A stretch of DNA of 59,829 bases from Cyanothece sp. BG0011 (GTDB lineage Bacteria > Cyanobacteriota > Cyanobacteriia > Cyanobacteriales > Microcystaceae), in the NCBI RefSeq assembly GCF_003013815.1, contig NZ_PRLH01000051.1:1-59829 (forward strand), in the 5' to 3' direction. Positions 52,086 to 59,829 of this stretch are shown here, one piece after another (the stretch's first letter is position 1; each line of letters begins with the position of its first letter). The position numbers and the translations under genes were made by a program. A model generated the notes under the pieces. It was not told the origin of the DNA and ran no database searches. It saw nothing but the letters and a program-made list of their open reading frames with translations.

Positions 52086-53870
52086 TCATTGAATTTGACT
52101 AAACCATTCTGTGATTCCATTAGCTAAAATGGTGGCTAAATTTTTTTGTTGTTGTGCATTTGTTATCCATTCAAATTCTGTTGGATTAATCATAAACCCT
52201 AATTCTAATAATACCGAAGGACTTGTATGGGGACGAGTTAAAGCTAAGTTATTCCAGAAGACTCCATAGGAGGGACGGTTCGCTTTTTCGACTAAATAAT
52301 CATGCAAAAATTTTGATAAATCTTCTGCTTGGGGATGATACCAAAACATCCCAATTCCTGCGGTATTAATAGCGTCTCCATTATCAGGTAAAGCGTTATA
52401 ATGAATGGATAAGGCTATGTCAGGTTTTATCTTATTAATCATCGTAACTCGGTCTTGTAAAGAAACATCTTTATCTGTTTCTCTGGTCATATAAACCGTT
52501 GCCCCACGCTTTAACAATTCTTGTTTTAATAACTGAGAAACCACTAAATTAACGGATTTTTCAGGATACCCATTCGGTCCTTTTGCTCCCCATTCATCAC
52601 CCCCATGACCGGGATCTAAAAGAATTTTAATATTGTTCAAAGGCTGACTATTTTGACTTTCAATCTTTGGAGGATGACGTAGAGTAAAAACTAAATTTGT
52701 CCCTTCATAGTTTAGGTCATATCCCCATTGTTGGTCTGGATTTAATTCAAAGTAATATTCAATTTTATCTGGGCTAACTTGCTGCCAATAAAAACTTTTA
52801 ATCAAGGGATCATATTCTAAACGTATGGTATCGGTTTCTGCGGTGGTATTATATAGGGTTAATGTCACTTTATTGCCCATTTGATTAATAGAAACAGGAA
52901 CCGGTAACGTCAGAGGAAAAATCACTTTAGTTTCTTCATTATTTTTTTCAAACTTTGCGCTTCTAATGGTTGCTTTTGCAGAAGATAAATTAGGGATGAT
53001 TGTTGTTTCATTTTCTTTGATCCAGGCACCATAATCAAGGTGTAACCATTCCCCTTCTTGACCAATAACTGATACAATAGTTCCTTTCGGTAGAGGAGTT
53101 AAACGGGAATGATTGGTACTTGGTCCCGTTCTAGCAACACCAGCATCGCTAACAATTTCAACAATTTTTAATTGATTTGGATTAAGAATATCAACAGTTC
53201 CTTCTCCTCTTTGGGCAATGGTTTTATTCTTTAATTGTAATTGAAAATTAGGCTTTCCCAAGTTACCAATTGTATTAAATTTTTTACAGCCTTGATAAGA
53301 AGTAATTGATTTAATAATTGGTTCATTAGAATCCGTTAAAATAGCAGAATTCGCAGGCAATTCGACTAAATCAGGTTGGGGTAATAAGGGAATAGTTTGA
53401 TTAGCAATGTTAACAGAAACTTGGGCATTTGGAGAAGCGATCGCACTAAAACAAACGGGGGTATTAGGCAATACAGAAATGGATTGATTAGGACTTAAAG
53501 AATTATCAGCAAACCCACCCCCTTGAGGAATATTCGGAGTAACAGAATTGCGAGTAACAGTGACATTAATGGTTTTATTATTATGACGTAAAACGAAGCG
53601 ATTAACCCCTAATTTCAAAGGAAAAGATGGGGCAAAATGTCCCTGATTACTGCGCTGTATGGTTTGTCCGTTTACAGTAACATTTCCTTGAGGGGAAGCG
53701 GTTCCAATTAAGAAAATTTGGTCAGCCGTGGTTTGATGATTTTTGGGAGGATACGCTAAATATAAAGCTTGTTGGGCATTCACCCCTGACGTTATTATCA
53801 TACTACTAGAAACACTAATAAAGCTCACTGTAGTTAATCCTAATAATTTTGACATCATTCCTTTAATCAC
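52086..53870 (-). CDS. amiC: N-acetylmuramoyl-L-alanine amidase with SH3 domain
   Basis: A 594-residue exported peptidoglycan amidase. A signal peptide covers about residues 1-32. It is followed by a polar beta-rich N-terminal region, a bacterial SH3 module (about 236-292; ARTGPSTNHSRLTPLPKGT), an AMIN-like region (about 300-400) and the catalytic Amidase_3 domain (about 415-590). The latter shows ILLDPGHGGDEWG, Glu in YPEKSVNL, LSIHYNALPD and a late ELGFM with the catalytic Glu. It cleaves the muramyl-alanine bond in cell separation. The symbol is by general resemblance. Confidence 0.9.
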   Translation of the reverse strand: MIKGMMSKLLGLTTVSFISVSSSMIITSGVNAQQALYLAYPPKNHQTTADQIFLIGTASPQGNVTVNGQTIQRSNQGHFAPSFPLKLGVNRFVLRHNNKTINVTVTRNSVTPNIPQGGGFADNSLSPNQSISVLPNTPVCFSAIASPNAQVSVNIANQTIPLLPQPDLVELPANSAILTDSNEPIIKSITSYQGCKKFNTIGNLGKPNFQLQLKNKTIAQRGEGTVDILNPNQLKIVEIVSDAGVARTGPSTNHSRLTPLPKGTIVSVIGQEGEWLHLDYGAWIKENETTIIPNLSSAKATIRSAKFEKNNEETKVIFPLTLPVPVSINQMGNKVTLTLYNTTAETDTIRLEYDPLIKSFYWQQVSPDKIEYYFELNPDQQWGYDLNYEGTNLVFTLRHPPKIESQNSQPLNNIKILLDPGHGGDEWGAKGPNGYPEKSVNLVVSQLLKQELLKRGATVYMTRETDKDVSLQDRVTMINKIKPDIALSIHYNALPDNGDAINTAGIGMFWYHPQAEDLSKFLHDYLVEKANRPSYGVFWNNLALTRPHTSPSVLLELGFMINPTEFEWITNAQQQKNLATILANGITEWFSQIQ

Positions 53871-53955
53871 TCCCTAAATCAATTTATTTTACTCATTTTT
53901 CTGAGCTTTGTTCCTAGAAATTGTACACTAGAAATCATTGAGCTTAGAGCAAACA

Positions 53956-54462
53956 ATGACACTTTCAATGTATCAAGCGGCCATTCCACCCATGATCCGC
54001 AGTTTAAATAGTTTAGTGGGGATTTTAGAAAAAGGGGCAGCCTATGCTGAAGCGAAAAAAATTGAGCCTCAAGTGTTGATAGGGTTTCGTCTTTATCCTG
54101 ATATGTTTCCCCTCTCTAAACAAGTACAGATAGCCTCAGATATCGCGAGACGGGGCGCCGCCAGACTTGCTGGAGTTGAAGCACCAGCAATGGAAGATAA
54201 GGAAACAACTTTTCCCGAACTCATTACCCGACTAAAAGACACAGTTGCTTATTTAGAAACCTTAACCCCAGAACAAATAGACGGCACAGAAAAGAAAACA
54301 ATTGAACTACCCGTTGGCTCAGAAACTTTAACCTTTGATGGACAATCATTTTTGTTGTATTTTGTCCTACCTAATGTTTATTTCCACGTCACCACAGCTT
54401 ATGATATTCTCCGCCATTGTGGGGTAGAAGTGGGTAAGCGTGATTATTTGGGGGTAGCTTAA
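53956..54462 (+). CDS. DUF1993-family protein
   Basis: A 168-residue protein of the DUF1993 (DinB-like four-helix) family: MYQAAIPPMIRSLNSLVGILEKG, FRLYPDMFPLSKQVQIASDIARRGAARLAG and FHVTTAYDILRHCGVEVGKRDYLG are hallmarks. The biochemical role is unknown. The frame extends left to TTG 53938, but ATG 53956 fits relatives. It diverges from the amidase gene. Confidence 0.9.
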   Translation: MTLSMYQAAIPPMIRSLNSLVGILEKGAAYAEAKKIEPQVLIGFRLYPDMFPLSKQVQIASDIARRGAARLAGVEAPAMEDKETTFPELITRLKDTVAYLETLTPEQIDGTEKKTIELPVGSETLTFDGQSFLLYFVLPNVYFHVTTAYDILRHCGVEVGKRDYLGVA

Positions 54463-54473
54463 AGAAGGAGTAG

Positions 54474-54493
54474 AGACGTTGCCTGCAACGTCT
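54474..54493. repeat. Dispersed palindrome AGACGTTGC-CT-GCAACGTCT
   Basis: Perfect 9-bp arms, 11 bp after the DUF1993 gene stop. This type of AGACGTTGC palindrome is dispersed in several cyanobacterial genomes and may also help end transcription. A second hairpin (GTCAGGA/TCCTGA) follows at about 54502. Confidence 0.6.
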
Positions 54494-54539
54494 GTACAGG
54501 AGTCAGGATTTTTCCTGATTCCTTCTTATCCCATTAGCT

Positions 54540-55163
54540 TTAATATTGTTGTTTTTGTAGTGATATCGGGCCTAAATATTTACTTAAATAGGGAGAAAAG
54601 ACTTCATAAATTAAAGTTAATGGTTTGCGATCGTGCCAAAATAAATAATGTCTACCCCAAAAGGGACCTTTTTCTTGAAAGGCTTCTTCTAATGCAGGAG
54701 AATGACCATAATAAATCCCTTGAATATCCCGATATAATTCTGTATGTAACCGTGATAAACTTTCCCAAATAGGCAAAGAACGGTTTTGTAGATACTCATC
54801 CACATGGTTCGCATCCCACCAAGAGGTTGCATAAGCTAATCGTTGTCCGGATGCTGTTCTTAACCATACCTGTCGTCTTAAACGGGGTTCGGGAACGATT
54901 TCTATTTGAGGGGGGGCCCCATCATCTTCGTCCCCAATGGGAGACATATCAATGAGATCGACTTCTGTTTTTTCAGTGGTTAACAATTGTAAATGACGGG
55001 TAGGAGAACCATCACCGAGTAATAATATTTGCCACGCAGGGGATAGCATATCATGGGGAAGTCCACGCTTAACAACGTCTTCATCTCCTTGCCAAACAAT
55101 ATCCAAGGCGTGCCATTGATGGGCTAAAGTGGTTTTATGATAAGGTTTCAAGTTAGCAGTCAA
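54540..55163 (-). CDS. Chorismate lyase (cyanobacterial UbiC-like)
   Basis: A 207-residue protein with the UbiC/DUF98-type features LSPAWQILLLGDGSPTRHLQLLT, VPEPRLRRQVWLRTASGQRLAYATSWW (conserved Arg and Trp) and IPIW-like LPIWESLSRLHTELYRDI. Chorismate lyase yields 4-hydroxybenzoate, which in cyanobacteria feeds plastoquinone ring synthesis. The conserved Glu expected late in the protein is probably in LTLIYEVFSPYL. No adjoining ubi-type genes are present. ATG 55163 is the start; divergent from truB. Confidence 0.85.
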   Translation of the reverse strand: MTANLKPYHKTTLAHQWHALDIVWQGDEDVVKRGLPHDMLSPAWQILLLGDGSPTRHLQLLTTEKTEVDLIDMSPIGDEDDGAPPQIEIVPEPRLRRQVWLRTASGQRLAYATSWWDANHVDEYLQNRSLPIWESLSRLHTELYRDIQGIYYGHSPALEEAFQEKGPFWGRHYLFWHDRKPLTLIYEVFSPYLSKYLGPISLQKQQY

Positions 55164-55241
55164 GGTTCTTAATAAAACTTTACTATTCTTTAAGTTTTAT
55201 GATAGCAAAACCTTGGTCAGTTATCACTTATAAGTTAGTCT

Positions 55242-56135
55242 ATGTTTGGATTTATTGCATTGAATAAACCATCCGGGTTTACGTCTCATGACTGCGTTGC
55301 TAAAGTCAGACGATGCTTAAAGATGAAAAAGGTAGGACATGGAGGAACTCTTGATCCAGCCGCCACGGGGGTTTTACCGATCGCAGTGGGTAAAGCCACT
55401 CGTTTATTGCCCTTTTTGCCTGAAAATAAGGCGTATCAAGCCATAATTCGCTTTGGTGTCCAAACCACAACGGATGATCTTGAAGGAGAGGTAATAAAAC
55501 GTCAACCGGTTCCTAATTTAAGTATAGAGCAAATTACACCGTTATTCAGCCAGTTTTTAGGGGAAATTGCACAAATTCCTCCTATGTATAGTGCCATTCA
55601 ACGAGATGGGAAACGGTTGTATGAGTTAGCGAGGAAAGGGGAAACGGTGGAAGTTCCTGTAAGAACCGTTAGGGTTGACAAAATAGACCTTTTAGACTGG
55701 GAAGCAGGGGAATTTCCCGAATTAGTGGTGAATATTGAATGTGGACCAGGGACTTATATTCGGGCGATCGCCAGAGATATGGGGGAAAAATTGGGAGTGG
55801 GGGGAACCTTAGCTGGGTTAACCAGAACTAAAAGTTGTGGCATGATACTATCAGAAACGATGACATTAGAAGACTTAGAAAAACAAACTCAACAAGGAAC
55901 TTTCTCCTTACTTAAACCCGAATTATTTCTTAACCATTTACCTCAAATTACTCTTTCTGTAGAAGAAGGTAAACGCTGGTGTCAGGGTCAAAAAATTGTT
56001 ATCGATTCTGTCAATAAAGTGACTTCTTCAGATGTAATTCAAGTGTATAATAAAGCAGGAGAATTCTTAGGAATGAGTCAAATAGTTTTGACTGATAATC
56101 ATTACCTTCTCAAGCCAAAAGTTGTTATTAATTAA
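55242..56135 (+). CDS. truB: tRNA pseudouridine(55) synthase
   Basis: A 297-residue enzyme that makes pseudouridine 55 in the T-loop of tRNAs. It has FIALNKPSGFTSHD, the catalytic GHGGTLDPAATGVL (Asp38), PPMYSAIQRDGKRLYELARKGETVE and CGPGTYIRAIARDMGEKLG. The C-terminal PUA-like region is short, as in cyanobacteria. ATG 55242 is the start. Stands alone and converges on the HepT/MNT pair. Confidence 0.96.
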   Translation: MFGFIALNKPSGFTSHDCVAKVRRCLKMKKVGHGGTLDPAATGVLPIAVGKATRLLPFLPENKAYQAIIRFGVQTTTDDLEGEVIKRQPVPNLSIEQITPLFSQFLGEIAQIPPMYSAIQRDGKRLYELARKGETVEVPVRTVRVDKIDLLDWEAGEFPELVVNIECGPGTYIRAIARDMGEKLGVGGTLAGLTRTKSCGMILSETMTLEDLEKQTQQGTFSLLKPELFLNHLPQITLSVEEGKRWCQGQKIVIDSVNKVTSSDVIQVYNKAGEFLGMSQIVLTDNHYLLKPKVVIN

Positions 56136-56165
56136 TAAGATAAATTATAAAGATTAAACCAGTAA

Positions 56166-56501
56166 TTAGGATAAGTCACCTAACATTTCTTGGACTGTTT
56201 TCTTTAAAGAAGGCAAATGTTCACTAACAGTTGACCAAACTACATCTAAATCTATTCTAAAATATTGATGGGCTAAAATACTTCGCATTCCAATGATCTT
56301 TTTCCAAGGTATATTAGGATATTGATTTCTAAAAGAGATATCAATATCTCCAGCTGCTTCTCCAATAATAATCAACTGGTATAAGACACCACTTTGTAGC
56401 AGTTTACTATGATAAAAAGTTTCTTTTCCTTCTTTTATATATGTTTCTATTTGTTCAATAGCATCGAGAATATCTTGTAAGCGTATTTTATCCTCTCTCA
56501 T
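56166..56501 (-). CDS. HepT-like RNase toxin
   Basis: A 111-residue all-helical HepT/DUF86 protein. The HEPN active motif RxxxxHxY is intact: Arg73, His78 and Tyr80 in GMRSILAHQYFRID. HepT proteins cut RNA and, in known MntA-HepT systems, are silenced when the MntA partner adds AMP to the Tyr. Its ATG overlaps the stop of the upstream MNT-like gene (ATGA), so the two are coupled. The unusual feature is the partner: it lacks the AMP-transfer motif. Toxicity itself is inferred from family. Confidence 0.9.
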   Translation of the reverse strand: MREDKIRLQDILDAIEQIETYIKEGKETFYHSKLLQSGVLYQLIIIGEAAGDIDISFRNQYPNIPWKKIIGMRSILAHQYFRIDLDVVWSTVSEHLPSLKKTVQEMLGDLS

Positions 56502-56884
56502 AACTTCACTGTATTATTAAAAATCAACTCTCGATACTGTTCTTTGATCATCTTTTCAGTAAATACAACCACATCAAGACCTAATAATTCCCGCAAATTT
56601 TCCAATAAACCTCCTAAATCTAATAAACTTCTATTCTTAGCTAAATCTACAATAAAAATTACCTGATTATCTCCTATAAAGTAACGAAAATTTGATGTAC
56701 CATAATTTTTAGAAACTTCTAGAATATCTGTTTTTTTAGACTGAATCATCTTTAACTTGCTAAGATAACTAAGTGCTTGATTTTCATCTTTTAAAGAGGC
56801 TAAATGCTTAGATAAAATTTCTTTTTCATCTAAACTAAGAGAGTCTAATTGTTCGAGAATATTAGTTAAAACAGAATGACTCAT
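56498..56884 (-). CDS. Degenerate MNT-domain antitoxin partner of HepT
   Basis: A 128-residue protein (ATG 56884, with GAGAG upstream; ATG 56899 and GTG 56905 also in frame). The first 55 residues are helical (LEQLDSLSLDEKEILSKHL), like short cyanobacterial antitoxin domains. The rest aligns with MntA-type nucleotidyltransferases from YGTSNFRYF through IVDLAKNRSLLDL to LLGLDVVVFTEKMI. The core GSxxxGxxxxxSDxD segment is shortened by about eight residues: after RYF the sequence is IGDNQVIFIVDL, so the Gly-Ser and the first two metal-binding Asp are missing. It therefore cannot AMPylate by the known chemistry. Confidence 0.8.
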   Translation of the reverse strand: MSHSVLTNILEQLDSLSLDEKEILSKHLASLKDENQALSYLSKLKMIQSKKTDILEVSKNYGTSNFRYFIGDNQVIFIVDLAKNRSLLDLGGLLENLRELLGLDVVVFTEKMIKEQYRELIFNNTVKL

Positions 56885-57177
56885 TAATATTACTCTCATT
56901 AACACTATTCTTTGCTATCTTAACTCAAATAGTCCTTGAAGTTAACGGTACAACAGTCTCAAGGTGTTTGGTTACTAATTTATAGTTAGCTAAAAGAATC
57001 GATTTTGCTAACTTCCCTTTTTTTCCACTTCATCAAGGAACTTTATTTAAAAAGATGGGACTGACATCCTAGTAAATCCTGTCCTATGATCAAATCAAGG
57101 ACGAATTCAGTGTTGTCTTAACAAAATTTCTGACTTCTGACTTCTGACTTGGTGACTTCTAATATTGAGGGTGTATT

Positions 57178-57918
57178 ATGTTGAACTTAAACTATGGTAA
57201 ATCAGGAATGGCTAGTGCGATCGCCTTATTAATGGGAATTACCGCATTATCGCCATTTTTCAGCTTCAAACCGGCAACTGCCCAATTATTACCGCGGCCC
57301 TCTCAACCTTCTTCACCTAGTATGAATTATGGTAATACTAGCGTTACCATTCCCGCCGGAACCCGTATTCCGATGCAATTTCAAAACGGGGAAAGAATTT
57401 TAGTCAGTCCGGAAGAAACCTTACCTATCACCCTACAAACCGCAGCCACCATCCGTGATAGTAACCGCAACGTCTTAATTCCGGCTGGTAGTGACGTAAA
57501 TGGCGAAATTCGACCGGTTCGAGGTGGATCTCAATTCTTTGCCCGTGAAATCATTGTTGATGGTCAACGGTATCCTTTCAATGCGACCTCAAGAGTGGTT
57601 AGTCGAACCGAAACCATCCGACAAGGGGCCAATATCGGGGAAATTTTAGGGGGTACGGTAGCCGGGGCCGGGGCCGCTGCCATTATTGCAGGGGTAACAG
57701 GCGATCGCCGTATTGATGCGTTAGAAGTGTTAGCCGGGGCTGCTGTGGGAACCTTAGCCGGATGGGGTTTACCTGAAGCCGGTATTATCGGCGGTGGAGA
57801 AGCAACAGTTATTGCGATCGAACCGGAACAAGATTTTCTCCTCACGTTACAGTCTAGTTTCTCCATTGCTTCTAATAGCAACTATCAAAATACTCGTTAT
57901 CCTTTGAGTTTTCGTTAA
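57178..57918 (+). CDS. Secreted conserved protein with TrbI/VirB10-like fold features
   Basis: A 246-residue protein with a signal peptide (about 1-35; cleavage near PATAQ), a Pro/Ser linker and a beta-rich region with VTIPAGTRIPMQF, VLIPAGSDVNGEI and VDGQRYPF. The IPAGT repeats resemble the C-terminal domain of TrbI/VirB10-type proteins, though no conjugation genes are present. A glycine-rich hydrophobic stretch (ILGGTVAGAGAAAIIAGV, about 158-175) looks like a glycine-zipper. It may sit in the periplasm or outer membrane. ATG 57178; ends in a strong terminator. Confidence 0.65.
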   Translation: MLNLNYGKSGMASAIALLMGITALSPFFSFKPATAQLLPRPSQPSSPSMNYGNTSVTIPAGTRIPMQFQNGERILVSPEETLPITLQTAATIRDSNRNVLIPAGSDVNGEIRPVRGGSQFFAREIIVDGQRYPFNATSRVVSRTETIRQGANIGEILGGTVAGAGAAAIIAGVTGDRRIDALEVLAGAAVGTLAGWGLPEAGIIGGGEATVIAIEPEQDFLLTLQSSFSIASNSNYQNTRYPLSFR

Positions 57919-57940
57919 TCAACTTTTAGGTGAATTCAAC

Positions 57941-57972
57941 AACCCATAGGTAGATTTATCTATGGGTTTTTA
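57941..57972 (+). terminator. Rho-independent terminator
   Basis: Stem AACCCATAG (57941-57949) and CTATGGGTT (57960-57968) with a 10-base loop and a following T run. It lies 23 bp after the stop of the secreted-protein gene. Confidence 0.85.
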
Positions 57973-58091
57973 CGTATAAAAAAATGGTCATTAATTTGTC
58001 AACTAATTATTAATACTGATCTAGATAAATTAACATCAAACTATAATATAGTACAGCAGAAGATAATTAACTGATTAAAAGTAATAAGTAG

Positions 58092-58155
58092 GGTGGGCAA
58101 TGTCTCACATAGTTTCTGGTTCAGGTTAGTAAGCTTTTTCTTACCATTGCCCACC
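58092..58155. repeat. GGTGGGCAATG hairpin repeat
   Basis: 11-bp perfect arms GGTGGGCAATG (58092-58102) and CATTGCCCACC (58145-58155). The interior resembles that of the copy at 18741. Confidence 0.75.
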
Positions 58156-58216
58156 GTAGGTTTATTTATAATCACCTACATAATTATCTAGCAATTTATA
58201 GTTATAGTATTAAAAA

Positions 58217-59767
58217 ATGGCAAATTCAGGATCTCATTTAAAAGAAGACAGCAACGATCTCGTTAAACTCAATTATAATCATTTCCTCGATCAAATCATT
58301 GACGTTTTAAATGGGGATAAATCTAAAGACCTTTTTAAAGTATCTGAAGATAGCAAACGTTTATTAATGAATGTTGATGAACTTGCTTATCAAATTTGTC
58401 AGTTATCTATTAACGATCCTTTTATTAAACAACCTTTCAAAACAAAATGTGCATCAATTAATTTTATTGAGGGAGTAGAGAATAATTTTAGTGATAAATT
58501 ACATCAAATTCAAGCAAAGGTTAAAGAAGTATTAGAAAATGAGTTACCTAAAAAAAATGATCAATCTATATCTATTCAAAACTTTTTAGAGAGTATCGCA
58601 ACACCTCTAGAAACTCTCAAAGGTCAAGTCAATAATAATAGTATCAGTTTTAATTATCCTTTTGAACAACAATATACTAACTTACGAAAACAACGGTTAA
58701 CTTTACCTAAAGATGCACAGGATATTCCTCCACTATTAAGATTACATAAGCTTAGTATAACGGTTAAACAACCGACTGGATTTTTAAAGGAGTTAAGAAA
58801 TAGTTTAAATAATTATATTGAGATTCATTTTGATGAAGAGGAACAAGAAGATATAACCGAAATTGTTGACAATGGGTTTGAAAATCAAGAAAAAGAAGAT
58901 AATGAAATTTACAAAGTGAAAAAATTAATCAGAGAAGAAGCATTAGGGAAAATCAAAAAAGCATCAAGTATCAAATATCTAGAATTTTTATACGAAAAAG
59001 TTAAAAATGATAAAGACTCAGTTTATCTAAAAGATTTAATTAGACGCTTGAAGCTGATAGAAACTTATATCAATGATGAAAATCAACCCGATGATTATTA
59101 TACAGTTTGTTATCAAGGTGTTGAGTTTGACTTTCGACAGTTTTTTAACAACTCCTATGCTTTTGATTCTTTGCCTATTATTCCACAAATCGAAGGATAT
59201 TTAGGAGAAATGAATGATAGAGATAAAGATAAGCAAGAATTTATCTTTGGGATGAAACTAAAATTAAATGGACAAGTCCACATATCCGAGGGAGAAACTT
59301 CTTTTGATTATCATACTAGCTTTCTTGACTTAGATAAGAAAGAAAATAAAGATAAATTAGAGAATGAAATTGAAAAAGATAAATTTATCAAAAAACTTTT
59401 AAAAGTTGTATTTTTATATTACTTTGTCTTTGCTTCTGATAGTAGTCCTTCAGATGAGAATTATGATCCTAAATTAGAGTTAAATTATAATCCTGTAGAA
59501 AACTTTGAAAATCAAATTTTAAAAACTTTAAAAGAAAATGATGATGAAAAGAAAAAAAAGCTATTTAATGGGATAAAAAGAGGTTTTAAAAAAATTAATA
59601 TAGCTTTCAAGTTAAATAAGTTAAGAAATTTACTAATAAAGTGTATTGAAGACCCAAAATTATTTGACACTAAACCATACACTTTAAAGGTTAGTATTAG
59701 TCAAGGAATTTTAGAAAAAGATCCAGACATAGTACTAACAGTCGTCAAATTTTTAACGAAAAATTAG
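58217..59767 (+). CDS. Unrecognised charged 516-residue protein
   Basis: A 516-residue, Lys/Glu/Asp/Asn-rich protein with no signal peptide, membrane helix or motif I can name. It has a helical N-terminal part (about 1-125), a mixed stretch with FNYPFEQQYTNLRKQR, an acidic segment (about 205-235; DEEEQEDITEIVDNG) and a later region with YYTVCYQGVEFDFRQFF. The C-terminal third is again charged and helical (about 370-500). The gene is much more AT-rich than the housekeeping genes. It starts at ATG 58217 and ends 62 bp before the window edge, so operon partners may lie beyond. I do not assign a function. Confidence 0.7.
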   Translation: MANSGSHLKEDSNDLVKLNYNHFLDQIIDVLNGDKSKDLFKVSEDSKRLLMNVDELAYQICQLSINDPFIKQPFKTKCASINFIEGVENNFSDKLHQIQAKVKEVLENELPKKNDQSISIQNFLESIATPLETLKGQVNNNSISFNYPFEQQYTNLRKQRLTLPKDAQDIPPLLRLHKLSITVKQPTGFLKELRNSLNNYIEIHFDEEEQEDITEIVDNGFENQEKEDNEIYKVKKLIREEALGKIKKASSIKYLEFLYEKVKNDKDSVYLKDLIRRLKLIETYINDENQPDDYYTVCYQGVEFDFRQFFNNSYAFDSLPIIPQIEGYLGEMNDRDKDKQEFIFGMKLKLNGQVHISEGETSFDYHTSFLDLDKKENKDKLENEIEKDKFIKKLLKVVFLYYFVFASDSSPSDENYDPKLELNYNPVENFENQILKTLKENDDEKKKKLFNGIKRGFKKINIAFKLNKLRNLLIKCIEDPKLFDTKPYTLKVSISQGILEKDPDIVLTVVKFLTKN

Positions 59768-59829
59768 GAAAAAAAGAAGCTTTAAAGTATATTACAGTAG
59801 AAGATAACACTACGATTGATACTGACGCA

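Noticed and set aside
54479-54772. Plus-strand 97-residue open frame
   Set aside because: Mostly antisense to the chorismate lyase gene and begins in a palindromic repeat.

Overview
The window is chromosomal DNA from a unicellular, AT-rich cyanobacterium. Evidence: psbK (photosystem II), ferredoxin, NatE-like and HpnH genes of cyanobacterial type, a four-ACT-domain aspartokinase, a chorismate lyase of the plastoquinone-pathway type, and many copies of the HIP1 octamer GCGATCGC (for example near 776, 4861 and 10315). The gene set looks like the Crocosphaera/Cyanothece group; that placement is inference, since no 16S gene is present.

Layout. 1-4.3 kb: lysC, then an AT-rich type II restriction-modification pair (BsuBI/PstI-family nuclease plus C5-cytosine methyltransferase, overlapping by 4 bases). 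4.3-12.4 kb: SpoIID-like protein, sulfotransferase-like protein, CobW GTPase, gloB with a voltage-sensor K+ channel, a HEAT-repeat fragment, an M48 protease, a TolB-like lipoprotein and a glycerophosphodiesterase. 12.6-20 kb: a G/C-rich composite repeat, psbK, a beta-CASP-type hydrolase, hisD, an amino-acid ABC ATPase, ferredoxin, a membrane protein, rph and a degenerate Nudix protein. 20-28 kb: a repeat-rich intergenic region, HEAT protein, DUF4278 protein, rhodanese-like protein, feoAB, larB, a 36-residue membrane peptide and an LCP-family transferase. 28.8-31.6 kb: pstC-pstA-pstB behind a four-repeat Pho-box-like array, without pstS. 32-40 kb: hpnH, GPH transporter, rsmA, a truncated recombinase, the metallothionein smtA, radC, and an orphan antiporter subunit bracketed by a 227-bp direct duplication of the radC 3' end; next to it lie remnants of a VapBC pair. 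40-46.6 kb: cell-surface polysaccharide genes (GT-C enzyme, MBOAT acyltransferase, SGNH partner, GT2). 46.7-54 kb: ACR3 arsenite exporter behind two ArsR-type operators, vanadium haloperoxidase, GH57, moaA, amidase. 54-59.8 kb: chorismate lyase, truB, a HepT/MNT toxin-antitoxin pair with a degenerate nucleotidyltransferase, a secreted protein and an unrecognised 516-residue protein.

Most of the window is housekeeping. The accessory signals that deserve attention are the MNT-HepT pair whose MNT partner has lost its catalytic motif, the radC duplication around the antiporter gene, the decayed VapBC pair, two inverted copies of a G-quadruplex-prone composite repeat, a family of GGTGGGCAAT hairpins, the overlapping membrane micropeptide between the LCP gene and larB, and the last unrecognised gene. 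I did not find CRISPR arrays, rRNA, convincing tRNA genes, complete insertion sequences or prophage. Nothing here is proven to be a new system; the degenerate MNT-HepT pair is the strongest candidate.
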